Shown here piece by piece: positions 45,637 through 54,332 of a DNA stretch of 64,000 bases. Within the stretch, counting starts at the first letter, position 1. Every line of letters begins with the position of its first letter. The DNA comes from Streptomyces sp. WMMC940. GTDB taxonomy: Bacteria; Actinomycetota; Actinomycetes; Streptomycetales; Streptomycetaceae. The notes beneath the pieces are model-generated. The model had not been told where the DNA came from. It ran no database searches and was given only the letters and a program-made list of their open reading frames with translations. Location: positions 2,383,501 through 2,447,500 of the forward strand of contig NZ_JAPZBC010000001.1 of NCBI RefSeq assembly GCF_027460265.1, given 5' to 3'. Made by a program: the position numbers and the translations under genes.

Positions 45637-46644
45637 ATGAACGCCAAGAACCTGCTCGACCCGGGCTTCGAGCTGACGCTGCGCCCGATGCGCTACCCGG
45701 ACTTCTACGACCGCTACCGGGACGCCATCAAGAACACCTGGACGGTGGAGGAGGTCGACCTCCACTCGGACGTCGCCGACCTCGCCAAGCTGACCCCGGG
45801 CGAGCAGCACCTGATCGGCCGCCTGGTCGCCTTCTTCGCGACCGGCGACTCGATCGTCGCGAACAACCTCGTGCTGACGCTGTACAAGCACATCAACTCC
45901 CCCGAGGCGCGCCTGTACCTGTCGCGGCAGCTCTTCGAGGAGGCCGTGCACGTCCAGTTCTATCTGACCCTGCTGGACACCTATCTGCCCGATCCCGAAG
46001 ACCGCGCCGCGGCCTTCGCCGCGGTGGAGAACATCCCGTCGATCCGGGAGAAGGCCCAGTTCTGCTTCCGGTGGATGGACTCGGTCGAGAAGATCGACCG
46101 GCTGGAGACGCAGACCGACCGCCGCCGCTTCCTGCTGAACCTGATCTGCTTCGCGGCCTGCATCGAGGGGCTGTTCTTCTACGGGGCCTTCGCCTATGTG
46201 TACTGGTTCCGTTCGCGGGGTCTGCTGCACGGACTGGCGACCGGGACGAACTGGGTCTTCCGGGACGAGACCATGCACATGAACTTCGCGTTCGAGGTCG
46301 TGGACACGGTCCGCAAGGAGGAGCCGGAGCTCTTCGACGACGCGCTCGGGCAGCAGGTCACGGACATGCTGAAGGAGGCGGTCGAGGCGGAGCTGCAGTT
46401 CGCCCGCGACCTGTGCGGCGACGGTCTGCCGGGAATGAACACCCAGTCGATGCGCGAGTACCTGGAGTGCGTCGCCGACCAGCGGCTGACCCGGCTCGGC
46501 TTCGCCCCGGTGTTCGGTTCCCGGAACCCCTTCTCCTTCATGGAGCTGCAGGGCGTGCAGGAACTGACGAACTTCTTCGAGCGCCGGCCGTCGGCGTACC
46601 AGGTCGCCGTGGAGGGCACGGTCGATCTCGACGAGGAGTTCTGA
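45637..46644 (+). CDS. nrdB: Class Ia ribonucleoside-diphosphate reductase beta subunit
   Basis: 335-residue radical-generating subunit of the ferritin-like fold. Diiron ligands fall in FFATGDSIVANN, RQLFEEAVHVQFY, CIEGLFFYGAFAYVYWF and FRDETMHMNFAFEVV; the Tyr in FFYGAFAY is the radical candidate. The C-terminal ...VEGTVDLDEEF is the acidic tail that docks on NrdA. The ATG at 45637 gives a normal length; GGAGG lies ~25 bp upstream, too far to act as its SD, so translation may depend on nrdA. A terminator follows. The AraC-like nrdS gene that I recall after nrdB in S. coelicolor is not found here. Confidence 0.96.
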   Translation: MNAKNLLDPGFELTLRPMRYPDFYDRYRDAIKNTWTVEEVDLHSDVADLAKLTPGEQHLIGRLVAFFATGDSIVANNLVLTLYKHINSPEARLYLSRQLFEEAVHVQFYLTLLDTYLPDPEDRAAAFAAVENIPSIREKAQFCFRWMDSVEKIDRLETQTDRRRFLLNLICFAACIEGLFFYGAFAYVYWFRSRGLLHGLATGTNWVFRDETMHMNFAFEVVDTVRKEEPELFDDALGQQVTDMLKEAVEAELQFARDLCGDGLPGMNTQSMREYLECVADQRLTRLGFAPVFGSRNPFSFMELQGVQELTNFFERRPSAYQVAVEGTVDLDEEF

Positions 46645-46684
46645 CGAGGAGTTCTGAGGACGACGCCCGGCGGAGCCGGGTGTG

Positions 46685-46731
46685 CGCGGGCGGGTGCCCG
46701 GACCGCGGATCGGTCCGGGCACCCGCCCGCG
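46685..46731 (+). terminator. Terminator after nrdB
   Basis: Perfect 21-bp stem with a 5-nt loop, 41 bp after the nrdB stop. The remaining ~220 bp to 46951 contain no recognisable gene. Confidence 0.8.
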
Positions 46732-46951
46732 TCGCCGTCGCCCCGAGCCCGTCGTTCGGATCCCGCAGCCGGACGCCGACCAGAAGCGGCTCGCGCGGTG
46801 GTCGACGTGGGTGTGGTCACGTGGCCCGGGCAGCCGGGGCCGAGGACGCCGTCGAAGCCGTGGTTGCGGGCCTGCCGGGCGAGGGCGCACGCGAGTGCGG
46901 ACGGGGACCCGGCAAGCCCCCCGACGCACCGGAATGGCCGTCGGGAGCGGG

Positions 46952-47581
46952 TCAGTCGTTGGGCACCGTCTCGTAGCGCGGTGTGCCCTCCGCCATCTGC
47001 CGCAGCGCGTCCTTGCGGTCCCGCTTCGACAGCCGGTCGATGTAGAGCCGGCCGTAGAGGTGGTCCGTCTCGTGCTGCAGGCAGCGTGCGAAGTAGCCGG
47101 TACCGCGCACCTTGATCGGCTTGCCCTCGGCGTCCTGGCCGTGCACCTCGGCGTAGTCCGGGCGGGCGAGCGACGCGTACGCCGTCGGGACCGACAGGCA
47201 GCCCTCGTTGGAGTCGTCGAGGACCCGGCGCTCCGGCGGCAGCTCCTGCAGCACCGGGTTGCACACGACGCCCACGTGGCGCGCGCCCTCGTCGTCCGGG
47301 CAGTCGTAGACGAAGACCTTGAGGTCCACGCCGATCTGGTTGGCGGCCAGACCCACGCCCTCGGCCGCCCGCTGGCTGGCGAACATGTCGTCGATCAGCG
47401 CCGCGAGCTTGTCGTCGAACTCGGTGACGTCCTGGCACTCCTTGTGGAGGACCGGGTTGCCGACGACGGTGATGGGACGGGCACTGCCCCGCTCACGGTA
47501 CGCCCGCTCGCGCTCCTCGCAGTCCTCCGTGTCGACGACGAAGCCGTCGTTGATCTGCTCGTCCGTCTCCTGCTGCGCCAT
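46952..47581 (-). CDS. def: Peptide deformylase
   Basis: 209-residue metalloenzyme that removes the N-formyl group from nascent proteins at the ribosome. All three family motifs are present: [11 protein letters not shown] (motif 1) near residue 77, NEGCLSVPT with the metal Cys (motif 2) near 124, and [11 protein letters not shown] with two metal His and the catalytic Glu (motif 3) near 168. A ~35-residue acidic N-terminal extension precedes the usual core. ATG at 47581. The TPR gene lies 66 bp upstream on the same strand and may be co-transcribed. Confidence 0.96.
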   Translation of the reverse strand: MAQQETDEQINDGFVVDTEDCEERERAYRERGSARPITVVGNPVLHKECQDVTEFDDKLAALIDDMFASQRAAEGVGLAANQIGVDLKVFVYDCPDDEGARHVGVVCNPVLQELPPERRVLDDSNEGCLSVPTAYASLARPDYAEVHGQDAEGKPIKVRGTGYFARCLQHETDHLYGRLYIDRLSKRDRKDALRQMAEGTPRYETVPND

Positions 47582-47647
47582 TTCCGCCGTAAGCCTTCCT
47601 CAAAACCGTCTCGATGACCCGTACAGCCTACGGCCCGGCGACAGTGG

Positions 47648-48676
47648 TCAGCAGACTTCCTCAAGATCGCGCCACTCGCGGCTGTCGGGGCTGTCCGCCA
47701 CCCAGCCGTCGAGGAGACCCCGTACGAGCGCGGCGGGGGCGGCGATTCCGCACTCCCGCTCCGGCACCCACAGCTCACCGGCCGTGCGGTGGCCCAGCGG
47801 ACCAGGATGGCCCGGCTCGCTGTGGTCGTGCGGGTCCAGGTGCTCCCCGTCCCCCTCGGCACTCGGCATCACGCCCTCGGAGCAGGCCCGGCAGAGCAGC
47901 CGCACCGACGAGGACCAGTCCTCGGCCGCGAATCCGGCGTCGGCGGCCAGCTGCTCCAGCGCGTCCCGGTCCTCCTCGGTCGCCGCCTCCAGCAGCACCA
48001 CCCAGGTCGGCACGGGCGAGGGCGCCCAGAGCTCGATCTCGTCGAAGACGGGGAAGCTGTTTCCCGCGGCGGTGGTGCGTTCGCCGTGCGGTACTCCGTC
48101 GTGGAGGACGACCTCGCCCCAGCGCCGGCCGGACGACGGCAGCGGGATCGACAGCACCTCTATCCGCGCGGGGTCGAGCCTGCGGCCCCACACGACTTCG
48201 GCCTCGCCCTCGGGCGACAGCCGCACGGCGGCACTGCCCAGCTCCATGCCGACCGGCTCCCCACCGCCCGCGGCCCGGGGGCCGCCGGGCACCTTCAGCC
48301 CGTAGGCCTGCCAGGCACGCCGGGCCAGCGGCCAGTCCTGCAGGGCCGTGGCGGCGATCCCCACGTTCCACCAGTCGGGGGCACCCGTCTCCTTGTCCAG
48401 CAGGGCGACGGCCCGCAGGCCCGCCGCGCGGGCCTGCTCCCAGTCGTGGCGGAACTTGTGGAGGAGAGCCAGGTTGAACCAGGACTCGGAGAGCCAGGGC
48501 TCCAGATCCGCCGCGCGCGTCAGCAGCGCGCCCGCGTCCTCGTACCGGCCGTCGCCGATCAGCGTGAACGCGCGGTCGGTGGCCTGCCGCCAAGAGGCGG
48601 AGGGCCGATGCCGTACCTTCCCGAAGATCCTCACGATTCCCGCCTGCCGGTCGCTCGGGTCATTGCCCCCGGACAT
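47648..48676 (-). CDS. Tetratricopeptide repeat protein
   Basis: 342-residue soluble protein. Residues ~25-130 contain about three TPR units (ATDRAFTLIGDGRYEDAGALL, WFNLALLHKFRHDWEQARAAGLRAV, WWNVGIAATALQDWPLARRAW). The C-terminal ~200 residues are an uncharacterised beta-rich region with CRACSEGVMPSAEGDGEHLD and WVPERECGIAAP, whose cysteines might bind metal. Function unknown; the TPR part implies protein-protein contacts. The start MSGGNDPSDRQAG at 48676 was preferred to an upstream in-frame codon. It lies upstream of the peptide deformylase gene. Confidence 0.82.
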   Translation of the reverse strand: MSGGNDPSDRQAGIVRIFGKVRHRPSASWRQATDRAFTLIGDGRYEDAGALLTRAADLEPWLSESWFNLALLHKFRHDWEQARAAGLRAVALLDKETGAPDWWNVGIAATALQDWPLARRAWQAYGLKVPGGPRAAGGGEPVGMELGSAAVRLSPEGEAEVVWGRRLDPARIEVLSIPLPSSGRRWGEVVLHDGVPHGERTTAAGNSFPVFDEIELWAPSPVPTWVVLLEAATEEDRDALEQLAADAGFAAEDWSSSVRLLCRACSEGVMPSAEGDGEHLDPHDHSEPGHPGPLGHRTAGELWVPERECGIAAPAALVRGLLDGWVADSPDSREWRDLEEVC

Positions 48677-48765
48677 TGCCTCAGCGTCTGTGTGCCGCTG
48701 TCTCCCAGTGGTCCTTCTTTCGCATCCAACCATGCCCGGTCGGACGCCCGCTCATTACCCATGGG

Positions 48766-50016
48766 TTACCCAGGCTGAGCGGGACCGAGACCCCCGCGCG
48801 ACAGCACACGGGCCAGGGACTCCACGACCTCCGGCTGGTAGTCGTGCGCGGTTCCCAGCCGGAGCCGCTCCAGTGCGGCGAGCGCGCTCCCCGCACCGTC
48901 ACCGGTGAGATCGTCGTACGCGTTGACGGTACGGACGATACGGGCGGGCAGCGGCTGCTCGCGGTACGGGTCTGCCTGCCGTTCCACCACCACCGCGACG
49001 GCCCGCGGAACCCCGGTCTGGCGGACGACGGCACCGCCCAGCAGGGCGATCCTGCGCTGCTCCTGCGCGGGCAGCAGGGCGGTCGCCCCGTCCGGTACGG
49101 GGTCCACCAGGGAGAGCTGGCCGATGTCGTGCATCAGCGCCGCGTACTCCAGGACGGTCAGGTCCGGCCCGGAGAGCCCCAGCTCACGGCCGACCGCCGC
49201 GCTCAGGGCCGCGACCCGGCGCGCGTGCCCGTGGGGGGTGTAGCCGGCGATCTCGGTCGCCCGTGCGAGTGAGGCGATGGTCTGCCGGTACGTCGTACGG
49301 ACCGCCGCGAACCGCCGGAACGACAACTGCGCGAGCAGCAGCGGCAGACAGAACACCGGCAGCGCCCAGAGTCCGGCGACGGCCGTGCCGAGCGCCATGA
49401 CGGCGCCGGTCGCACAGACGGCGGAGCCGATGCCGGGGAGCGAGCGCAGTTCCTCCCGCAGCAGCGGCCCGAAGGGGTAGCCGGTCCGTGCACGCACCAT
49501 CCGGGCCGCGAGCACGGCGTCGCACAGGGCCGTGAGCGCCAGTACGAGCAGTATCGGCAGGACGTGACCGGGACCTGCGGCGAGCCCCTCCACGGGCCCG
49601 CCCGGACCGTGGAGGGGCTGGAAGCAGACCGCGGCGAACGTGACCGTGATCACTCTGCGGGCCACATGGTCGAGCGCCGGCCCCCGGCCCCGGGCGACGT
49701 GCGGCACCGCACCGGCGAGCGCGCCGGCCGTGACGACGGCGACGACCTGCGGGACGCCCTGTGTGGTGGCCTCGCCGGCGTTCTCCGCGAGCAGGGCGTA
49801 GGCGAGCGCGCCCGCGGCACCGAGAGGGGCCGGTTCCCGCTCGCCCGGCGGGGCTCCCCAGCGGGCGAGTTCGCCCAGCGCGACGAGCGTCCCGAACGCC
49901 AGGGCGACGACGGGTTCCGCGACGCCGTGCCAACCCGTCCACCCGAGCCCGACGGCGGCGAGCACGGCGGCCGACGCGTGCGCCGCGGTGACGACGCCGG
50001 GCACCCGGGCCCTCAC
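48766..50016 (-). CDS. Membrane HD-domain protein with a degenerate HD-GYP signature
   Basis: 416-residue protein. The first ~215 residues contain about six membrane helices, and the C-terminal ~190 are an HD domain. ATEIAGYTPHGHARRVAAL and AALMHDIGQLSLVDPVPDG keep the metal-binding His and HD residues. The HHExxDGxGYP stretch of active cyclic-di-GMP phosphodiesterases is replaced by VVVERQADPYREQPLPARI, so activity is doubtful. The GTG at 50016 overlaps the stop of the upstream HD-GYP gene (GTGA) with GGAGGGG just before it, so the two are coupled and may form a complex. Confidence 0.85.
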   Translation of the reverse strand: MRARVPGVVTAAHASAAVLAAVGLGWTGWHGVAEPVVALAFGTLVALGELARWGAPPGEREPAPLGAAGALAYALLAENAGEATTQGVPQVVAVVTAGALAGAVPHVARGRGPALDHVARRVITVTFAAVCFQPLHGPGGPVEGLAAGPGHVLPILLVLALTALCDAVLAARMVRARTGYPFGPLLREELRSLPGIGSAVCATGAVMALGTAVAGLWALPVFCLPLLLAQLSFRRFAAVRTTYRQTIASLARATEIAGYTPHGHARRVAALSAAVGRELGLSGPDLTVLEYAALMHDIGQLSLVDPVPDGATALLPAQEQRRIALLGGAVVRQTGVPRAVAVVVERQADPYREQPLPARIVRTVNAYDDLTGDGAGSALAALERLRLGTAHDYQPEVVESLARVLSRGGLGPAQPG

Positions 50017-51395
50017 CCGCCCCTCCGGTGCGGGACGGCGGGTGCCGCCTTCTGCCGGTCCGGGAGTCCGGCCCGCCCGCGGGGCGGCTGGGCGGGCACG
50101 GCCGGCTCGTCCGCCGTGACGGAGGTCTCCCAGCCGTGGCGGTCCAGGGCGCGGACGAGGGCGCGGACCATCCTGGGGTCGAACTGGGTGCCCGCGCACC
50201 GCTGGAGCTCCTCGACAGCCGTGGGTACGGGCCGCGCCCTGCTGTACGAACGCGTCGAGGTCATGGCGTCGAAGGCGTCCGCGACGGCGACGACCCTGGC
50301 GACCTCGGGGATCTGGCGGCCGGCGAGTCCGTACGGGTAGCCGGTGCCGTCGAGCCTCTCGTGGTGGTGGAGGATCGCCGCGCGGGCCTCGCCGAGGAAG
50401 CCGATGCCGCGGACGATCTCGTGCCCGTACTCGGGGTGGAGCTCGATCACCCGGCGTTCCTCGGGGGTCAGGGGGCCGTCCTTGCGGAGCACGCGGGTGG
50501 GCACGCCGAGCTTGCCCACATCGTGGAGGATGCCCGCGAAGCGGAGCACTTCGAGCCGCTCGTCGTCCATGCCCAGCTCGCGCGCGATGAGCACGCTCGC
50601 CCGGCCCACCCGCTCGCTGTGCCCGCGGGTGTAACGGTCCTTGATGTCGACGGCCTGGACGAGGGCGCGGATGGTGGAGCGGTGGGCGCCCTGCTCGCGG
50701 TGGTACTGCGCGAAGACCCAGCACGAGATGTACATGGGCAGCAGCACGAGGAGCGCGGCCGGCGGTCCGTAGGGGCTCCGCCAGAGCACCGCCATCATCA
50801 GCCCCGCGAGCCCGTGCACCAGGTGCGGGCCGAGCGAGGCCGCCGGCAGACCCCGCCAGGCGGCCCGTACCGGCACCCGCTCGGCGGTGGCGAGGATGCC
50901 ACCGTCGAGCGCGACCACGACGAGGGAGAACGTCAGCGCGGAGGCCGCGGCGGGAACCAGCGCGTACGGGAGGGCGGGGCCCGCGAGGGCGGAGGGACCG
51001 CCGCACAGGGCCGCCGCTCCGGAAGCGGCCGCCGCCGCCAGGGTGACCCGTGCCGCCCGCCAGAGGCGCCGGACGCCTCCCGGACGCTGTTCCACGCGGG
51101 CGAGCAGCGCCCCGGGCACCGCGGCGAGCGCGGCCCCGGCGGGTGGCAGCAGCAGCGCGGCGGCGAGCAGGACGGGGAAGAACGATCCGGCACCGACCGG
51201 TACGGACCCGCCGAGCGTCCGCCCCAGGAAGGGGCAGCGCCCCGGCGCCTCGCACAGGGCGTAGAGCCCGGCCAGCAGCGCCACGGTGGTCCAGGGCGTG
51301 TCCGCCCCCGGGAGCACGGCGGGCAGGGCGCACGCTCCGGCACCCGTCACCGCGCACAGGACGTACGCGCGCGCCGCTCCCGGAATGCGTCTCAC
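50013..51395 (-). CDS. Membrane-anchored HD-GYP phosphodiesterase-like protein
   Basis: 460-residue protein. Residues ~1-225 hold six to eight hydrophobic segments and end with ISCWVFAQYHREQG. The HD-GYP domain follows: DIKDRYTRGHSERVGRASVLIA, FAGILHDVGKLGVPTRVL (HD near residue 296) and ILHHHERLDGTGYPYGLAG, an intact GYP signature, then VADAFDAMTSTRSY. Such domains hydrolyse cyclic di-GMP, a developmental signal in Streptomyces. A disordered Arg/Pro tail ends the protein. GTG start at 51395. Coupled by GTGA overlap to the degenerate HD gene. Confidence 0.9.
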   Translation of the reverse strand: MRRIPGAARAYVLCAVTGAGACALPAVLPGADTPWTTVALLAGLYALCEAPGRCPFLGRTLGGSVPVGAGSFFPVLLAAALLLPPAGAALAAVPGALLARVEQRPGGVRRLWRAARVTLAAAAASGAAALCGGPSALAGPALPYALVPAAASALTFSLVVVALDGGILATAERVPVRAAWRGLPAASLGPHLVHGLAGLMMAVLWRSPYGPPAALLVLLPMYISCWVFAQYHREQGAHRSTIRALVQAVDIKDRYTRGHSERVGRASVLIARELGMDDERLEVLRFAGILHDVGKLGVPTRVLRKDGPLTPEERRVIELHPEYGHEIVRGIGFLGEARAAILHHHERLDGTGYPYGLAGRQIPEVARVVAVADAFDAMTSTRSYSRARPVPTAVEELQRCAGTQFDPRMVRALVRALDRHGWETSVTADEPAVPAQPPRGRAGLPDRQKAAPAVPHRRGG

Positions 51396-51552
51396 CCGCT
51401 GTCAGCCTCCTCGGCAGCCCCCGAACAGAGCGTCAGGCTAGCGAGTCGTCCACATCGGGACGTTCGGTTGCGGCTGATTGGCACCATCGGGTGACAGACG
51501 CGTTCATCTGCCCGTGCTGCGCGCGGAAGAGCACCGCGCCCGGGTACGGCCA

Positions 51553-51580
51553 AGGGGCGGGACCCCACGGTCTCGCCCCT
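51553..51580 (-). terminator. Terminator downstream of sigR-rsrA
   Basis: 11-bp stem with one mismatch and a CCCACG loop, 22 bp after the rsrA stop. Confidence 0.6.
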
Positions 51581-51601
51581 GATCACGCTTCCGCCGGACG
51601 G

Positions 51602-51919
51602 CTACTCGGCCGGACTCGGCACGTCCGCCGGACCGGCCGTCACGTCGTGGTCCGGCACGGCCTCGCCGGCCCTGATGAGCTCGATCCGCCCCATGACCTT
51701 GGCACGCAGGTCCACGGGCACGTCGTCATGGCCGCAGCAGCGCTTGACGAGCTTCTTCACCGCCTGCTCGAGGCCGTACTTCTCCAGGCACGGCGAGCAC
51801 TCCTCGAAGTGCAGCTCGAACTTGGTGCAGTCGGCGTCGGGCATCTCACGGTCGAGGAACTCGTACAGGTGGTCGAGTACCTCCGCGCAGTCAGTCTCGT
51901 GCGGCTCTCCGCAGCTCAT
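51602..51919 (-). CDS. rsrA: Redox-sensitive zinc anti-sigma factor RsrA
   Basis: 105-residue anti-sigma factor of the ZAS family that holds SigR inactive under reducing conditions. Cys3, His7, Cys11, Cys31, His37, Cys41, Cys44, Cys61 and Cys62 are all present at the positions known from S. coelicolor. HFEECSPC is the HxxxCxxC zinc motif, and Cys11-Cys44 form the trigger disulfide under thiol oxidation, releasing zinc and SigR. The ATG at 51919 overlaps the sigR stop by 4 bp (ATGA), giving balanced synthesis of the two. Certain identification. Confidence 0.97.
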   Translation of the reverse strand: MSCGEPHETDCAEVLDHLYEFLDREMPDADCTKFELHFEECSPCLEKYGLEQAVKKLVKRCCGHDDVPVDLRAKVMGRIELIRAGEAVPDHDVTAGPADVPSPAE

Positions 51920-52563
51920 GAGCCCGCGCCTTTCCGATCGTTCGTCGACTCCCCGGCGCCCGCGGGAACGAGCCCGCGCTCACGGGCGTAGTCCTCGAGC
52001 ATGCCGCGCAGCTGGCGGCGGCCACGGTGCAGTCGGGACATCACCGTGCCGATGGGTGTCCCCATGATGTCCGCGATCTCCTTGTACGCAAAGCCCTCGA
52101 CGTCGGCGAGATAGACGGCGATGCGGAACTCCTCGGGGATCGCCTGCAGGGCCTCCTTGACGTCGGAGTCCGGCAGGTGGTCCAACGCCTGGGACTCGGC
52201 CGAGCGCAGCCCGGTCGACATGTGCGACTCGGCGCGGGCGAGCTGCCAGTCCTCGATCTCCTCCGCGGCACTGCGCTGCGGTTCGCGCTGCTTCTTGCGG
52301 TACGAGTTGATGAAGGTGTTCGTGAGGATGCGGTACATCCACGCCTTGAGGTTCGTGCCCTCACGGAACTGGTGGAACGAACCGTAGGCCTTCGCGTACG
52401 TCTCCTGTACGAGATCCTCGGCGTCGGCCGGATTACGCGTCATGCGCAGGGCGGCCGAGTACATCTGGTCGAGGTAGCCGAGAGCGTCCCGCTCGAACCG
52501 CGCGTTGCGCTCGGCGGCCGTCTCTTCCGTGTGGCCGTCGTCGGTCCCAGTGACCGGACCCAC
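51916..52563 (-). CDS. sigR: Thiol-oxidative-stress ECF sigma factor SigR
   Basis: 215-residue ECF sigma factor controlling thioredoxin, mycothiol and proteolysis genes. Region 2 has [41 protein letters not shown] and [20 protein letters not shown]; region 4 has [44 protein letters not shown]. The GTG at 52563 starts VGPVTGTDD, matching the constitutive form. An in-frame ATG at 52728 ([11 protein letters not shown]) adds exactly 55 residues, the size of the unstable inducible SigR' isoform of S. coelicolor. Transcribed from the SigR-type promoter at 52772-52798. Confidence 0.96.
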   Translation of the reverse strand: MGPVTGTDDGHTEETAAERNARFERDALGYLDQMYSAALRMTRNPADAEDLVQETYAKAYGSFHQFREGTNLKAWMYRILTNTFINSYRKKQREPQRSAAEEIEDWQLARAESHMSTGLRSAESQALDHLPDSDVKEALQAIPEEFRIAVYLADVEGFAYKEIADIMGTPIGTVMSRLHRGRRQLRGMLEDYARERGLVPAGAGESTNDRKGAGS

Positions 52564-52771
52564 CTCCTCCAACGCTGTGACGGGACCGAGACCGGACCCG
52601 CTCGAATCGGAGGATAGACGACCAACCGCTTCGCCCGCCGCCCGAATCGTTGCCGCCTTCGGCGCGGGCAGCACGGTCCAGTCCAGGTCGGCGGCCTGCG
52701 ACCGGTTCGGGCAGATGGTCGAACCCATGCGACGGACTCCCTCTCCACTCTCCTGTGCTGACGTGCTGCAC

Positions 52772-52798
52772 AACAGGGAGCGCGCCCTTCGCTATTCC
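52772..52798 (-). promoter_or_regulatory. SigR-dependent promoter of sigR-rsrA (p2)
   Basis: On the minus strand GGAAT (52798-52794) and GTT (52774-52772) are 19 bp apart, matching the SigR consensus GGAAT-N18/19-GTT. Initiation a few bases later leaves room for the ATG at 52728, so this promoter can yield the long SigR' form and positive autoregulation. Confidence 0.7.
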
Positions 52799-52838
52799 CG
52801 GCCGCCGCACCGGCCCGCCCGCGGTCCCCCGGCCGGTC

Positions 52839-53474
52839 TCACGTCCGGGCGGCAATCCACTTCCGGACGCCGTCCACGACGGTTACCAGCGCCTCCTCCT
52901 GGGTCAGCGCGGCCCGCTTGGGCACCGAGAGCCCGTGGTCGGCGTCCGCCACCTCGACCAGCTCGTAAGCACCGTCCGGGAACTCCTCCGGCCTGCCGAA
53001 CGGATCGTTGCCGCCCTGGACGACCAGAACCGGCACCCCGGCGCCGAGGAGCTCGTCCGCACGGGACCGCTCCGGCTTCCCCGGCGGATGCAGCGGAAAG
53101 CTCAGCGCGAGGACGGCGCGGGCGCCCAGCTCACGGGCGGTCCGGCAGGCCACGCGCGCACCGGCGCTGCGCCCGCCCGCGACGATCGGCAGCCCCCTCC
53201 TCTCCAGGGCCGGCCACAGCCCGCGCCAGCCGGTGTCCAAGGTCTTCGGCGCCGGCGCGACCTTCTTTCCCGCCACCCGCCACGGCTGCTCCACCAGGGC
53301 CACCGTGACCCCGGCGGGGGGCAGCCCGGCCGCCAGGGCCCGCAGGTCCTGTGCGCCGATGCCGCCGCCCGCGCCGTGGCTCACCGCCAGCACGACGCGG
53401 GCCCGGCCGGGGGCCGGATGCCAGGTGATACGGGCGTCCCCGGCGGGTGTCCCGACGATCTCGCTCTGTGTCAC
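52839..53474 (-). CDS. Alpha/beta-hydrolase family protein (dienelactone hydrolase-like)
   Basis: 211-residue alpha/beta hydrolase. The nucleophile elbow is IVAGGRSAGARVACR (GxSxG) near residue 105. The acid is in VVQGGNDPFGRPEEF, and the His in VADADHGLSVPK near residue 185. Compact size and the VSHGAGGGIGAQDLRALA oxyanion-region start resemble the KANL3/Tex30-like group; substrate unknown. GTG start at 53474; no strong SD, but GACACT lies 6 bp upstream as a possible leaderless -10. It is upstream of sigR on the same strand but separated from it by the sigR promoter. Confidence 0.82.
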   Translation of the reverse strand: MTQSEIVGTPAGDARITWHPAPGRARVVLAVSHGAGGGIGAQDLRALAAGLPPAGVTVALVEQPWRVAGKKVAPAPKTLDTGWRGLWPALERRGLPIVAGGRSAGARVACRTARELGARAVLALSFPLHPPGKPERSRADELLGAGVPVLVVQGGNDPFGRPEEFPDGAYELVEVADADHGLSVPKRAALTQEEALVTVVDGVRKWIAART

Positions 53475-53516
53475 GGGAGCAGTGTCACACCGCGGGACCG
53501 GGAAGCGCCGCAAGGA

Positions 53517-54332
53517 TCAGAAGAGCGTGCCGACCTCGGGGGCCTCCAGCTCCTCCAGCAGCTCCGGCCCGTTGTTGCGGACGTTGGAGACGGCCGTGCC
53601 CACGGGGTAGGCGCGCATCAGTCCCGTGGGCGGCGGCGCCAGCAGCTCGCGCAGCTCGTCCGGGTCCGTGCGGGCCGGGTCCAGCCAGGCGTCCCAGCGG
53701 TCCTCGGTGAGCATCAGCGGCATCCGCGGGTGGATGTCGGACAGCGAGCGCGGGCCCTCGGCCGGTGCGACCCCCAGCGGCCCGGTCTCCGCCTCCGTGG
53801 TGATCACGGAGCAGGTCACCCACCAAGACTGGGGGTGGTCGTCCGGCAGCGTCCGGTCCCGCCAGAACTCGTACAGCCCGGCCATCGCGAAGACGGAGCC
53901 GTCGGCCGGAGTGACGAAGTAGGGCTGCTTGCGTGGCCGCTTCTTCTTCCCCTTCACCTCCAGCTCCCGCTCCTCGGTGCCGGTGCCCCACTCGTAGTAG
54001 CCGTCCGCGGGCAGGATGCAGCGCCGGGCGGCGAAGGGCCGGCGGAACGAGGGCTTCTCGTGGACCGTCTCGGCCCTGGCGTTGATCATCCGGGCCGCGC
54101 CCTCGGGGTTCTTGGCGAAGGACGGGACGAGTCCCCACCGGAGTTTCCGCAGCTGACGAACCGGACGGCGGTCTTCAGCGTCCTTCAGAGGACGCTCGAG
54201 AACCGCATAGACCTCTTTCGTGGGGGCCACGTTCCAGTCGGGTGCCAGGGCCTCCGACGGCTCCCACTTCTCGATCTGGAAGAGTCCGGTGAGGTCCTCG
54301 GGCCTGCGACTCGCTGCATACCGTCCGCACAT
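53517..54332 (-). CDS. SOS response-associated peptidase (SRAP/HMCES/YedK family)
   Basis: 271-residue protein that protects abasic sites in single-stranded DNA by forming a thiazolidine crosslink through Cys2. The N-terminus MCGRYAASRRP exposes that cysteine after Met removal. WNVAPTKEVYAVL, LRWGLVPSFAKNPEGAARMINARAET and RRCILPADGYYEWG (catalytic Glu) follow, and the end RMPLMLTEDRWDAWLDP has the conserved His region nearby (DIHPRMP). ATG at 54332; this codon overlaps by two bases the start codon of the divergent M50 gene. No LexA-type box was noticed. Confidence 0.93.
   Translation of the reverse strand: MCGRYAASRRPEDLTGLFQIEKWEPSEALAPDWNVAPTKEVYAVLERPLKDAEDRRPVRQLRKLRWGLVPSFAKNPEGAARMINARAETVHEKPSFRRPFAARRCILPADGYYEWGTGTEERELEVKGKKKRPRKQPYFVTPADGSVFAMAGLYEFWRDRTLPDDHPQSWWVTCSVITTEAETGPLGVAPAEGPRSLSDIHPRMPLMLTEDRWDAWLDPARTDPDELRELLAPPPTGLMRAYPVGTAVSNVRNNGPELLEELEAPEVGTLF
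54319..54324 (+). promoter_or_regulatory. -10 box TACCGT for the leaderless M50 transcript
   Basis: TACCGT ends 6 bp before the ATG at 54331 and lies inside the first codons of the divergent SRAP gene. Confidence 0.4.

Noticed and set aside
46732..46951. Possible nrdS remnant after nrdB
   Set aside because: Short peptides can be read in several frames, but none shows an AraC helix-turn-helix motif, so no relic is claimed.
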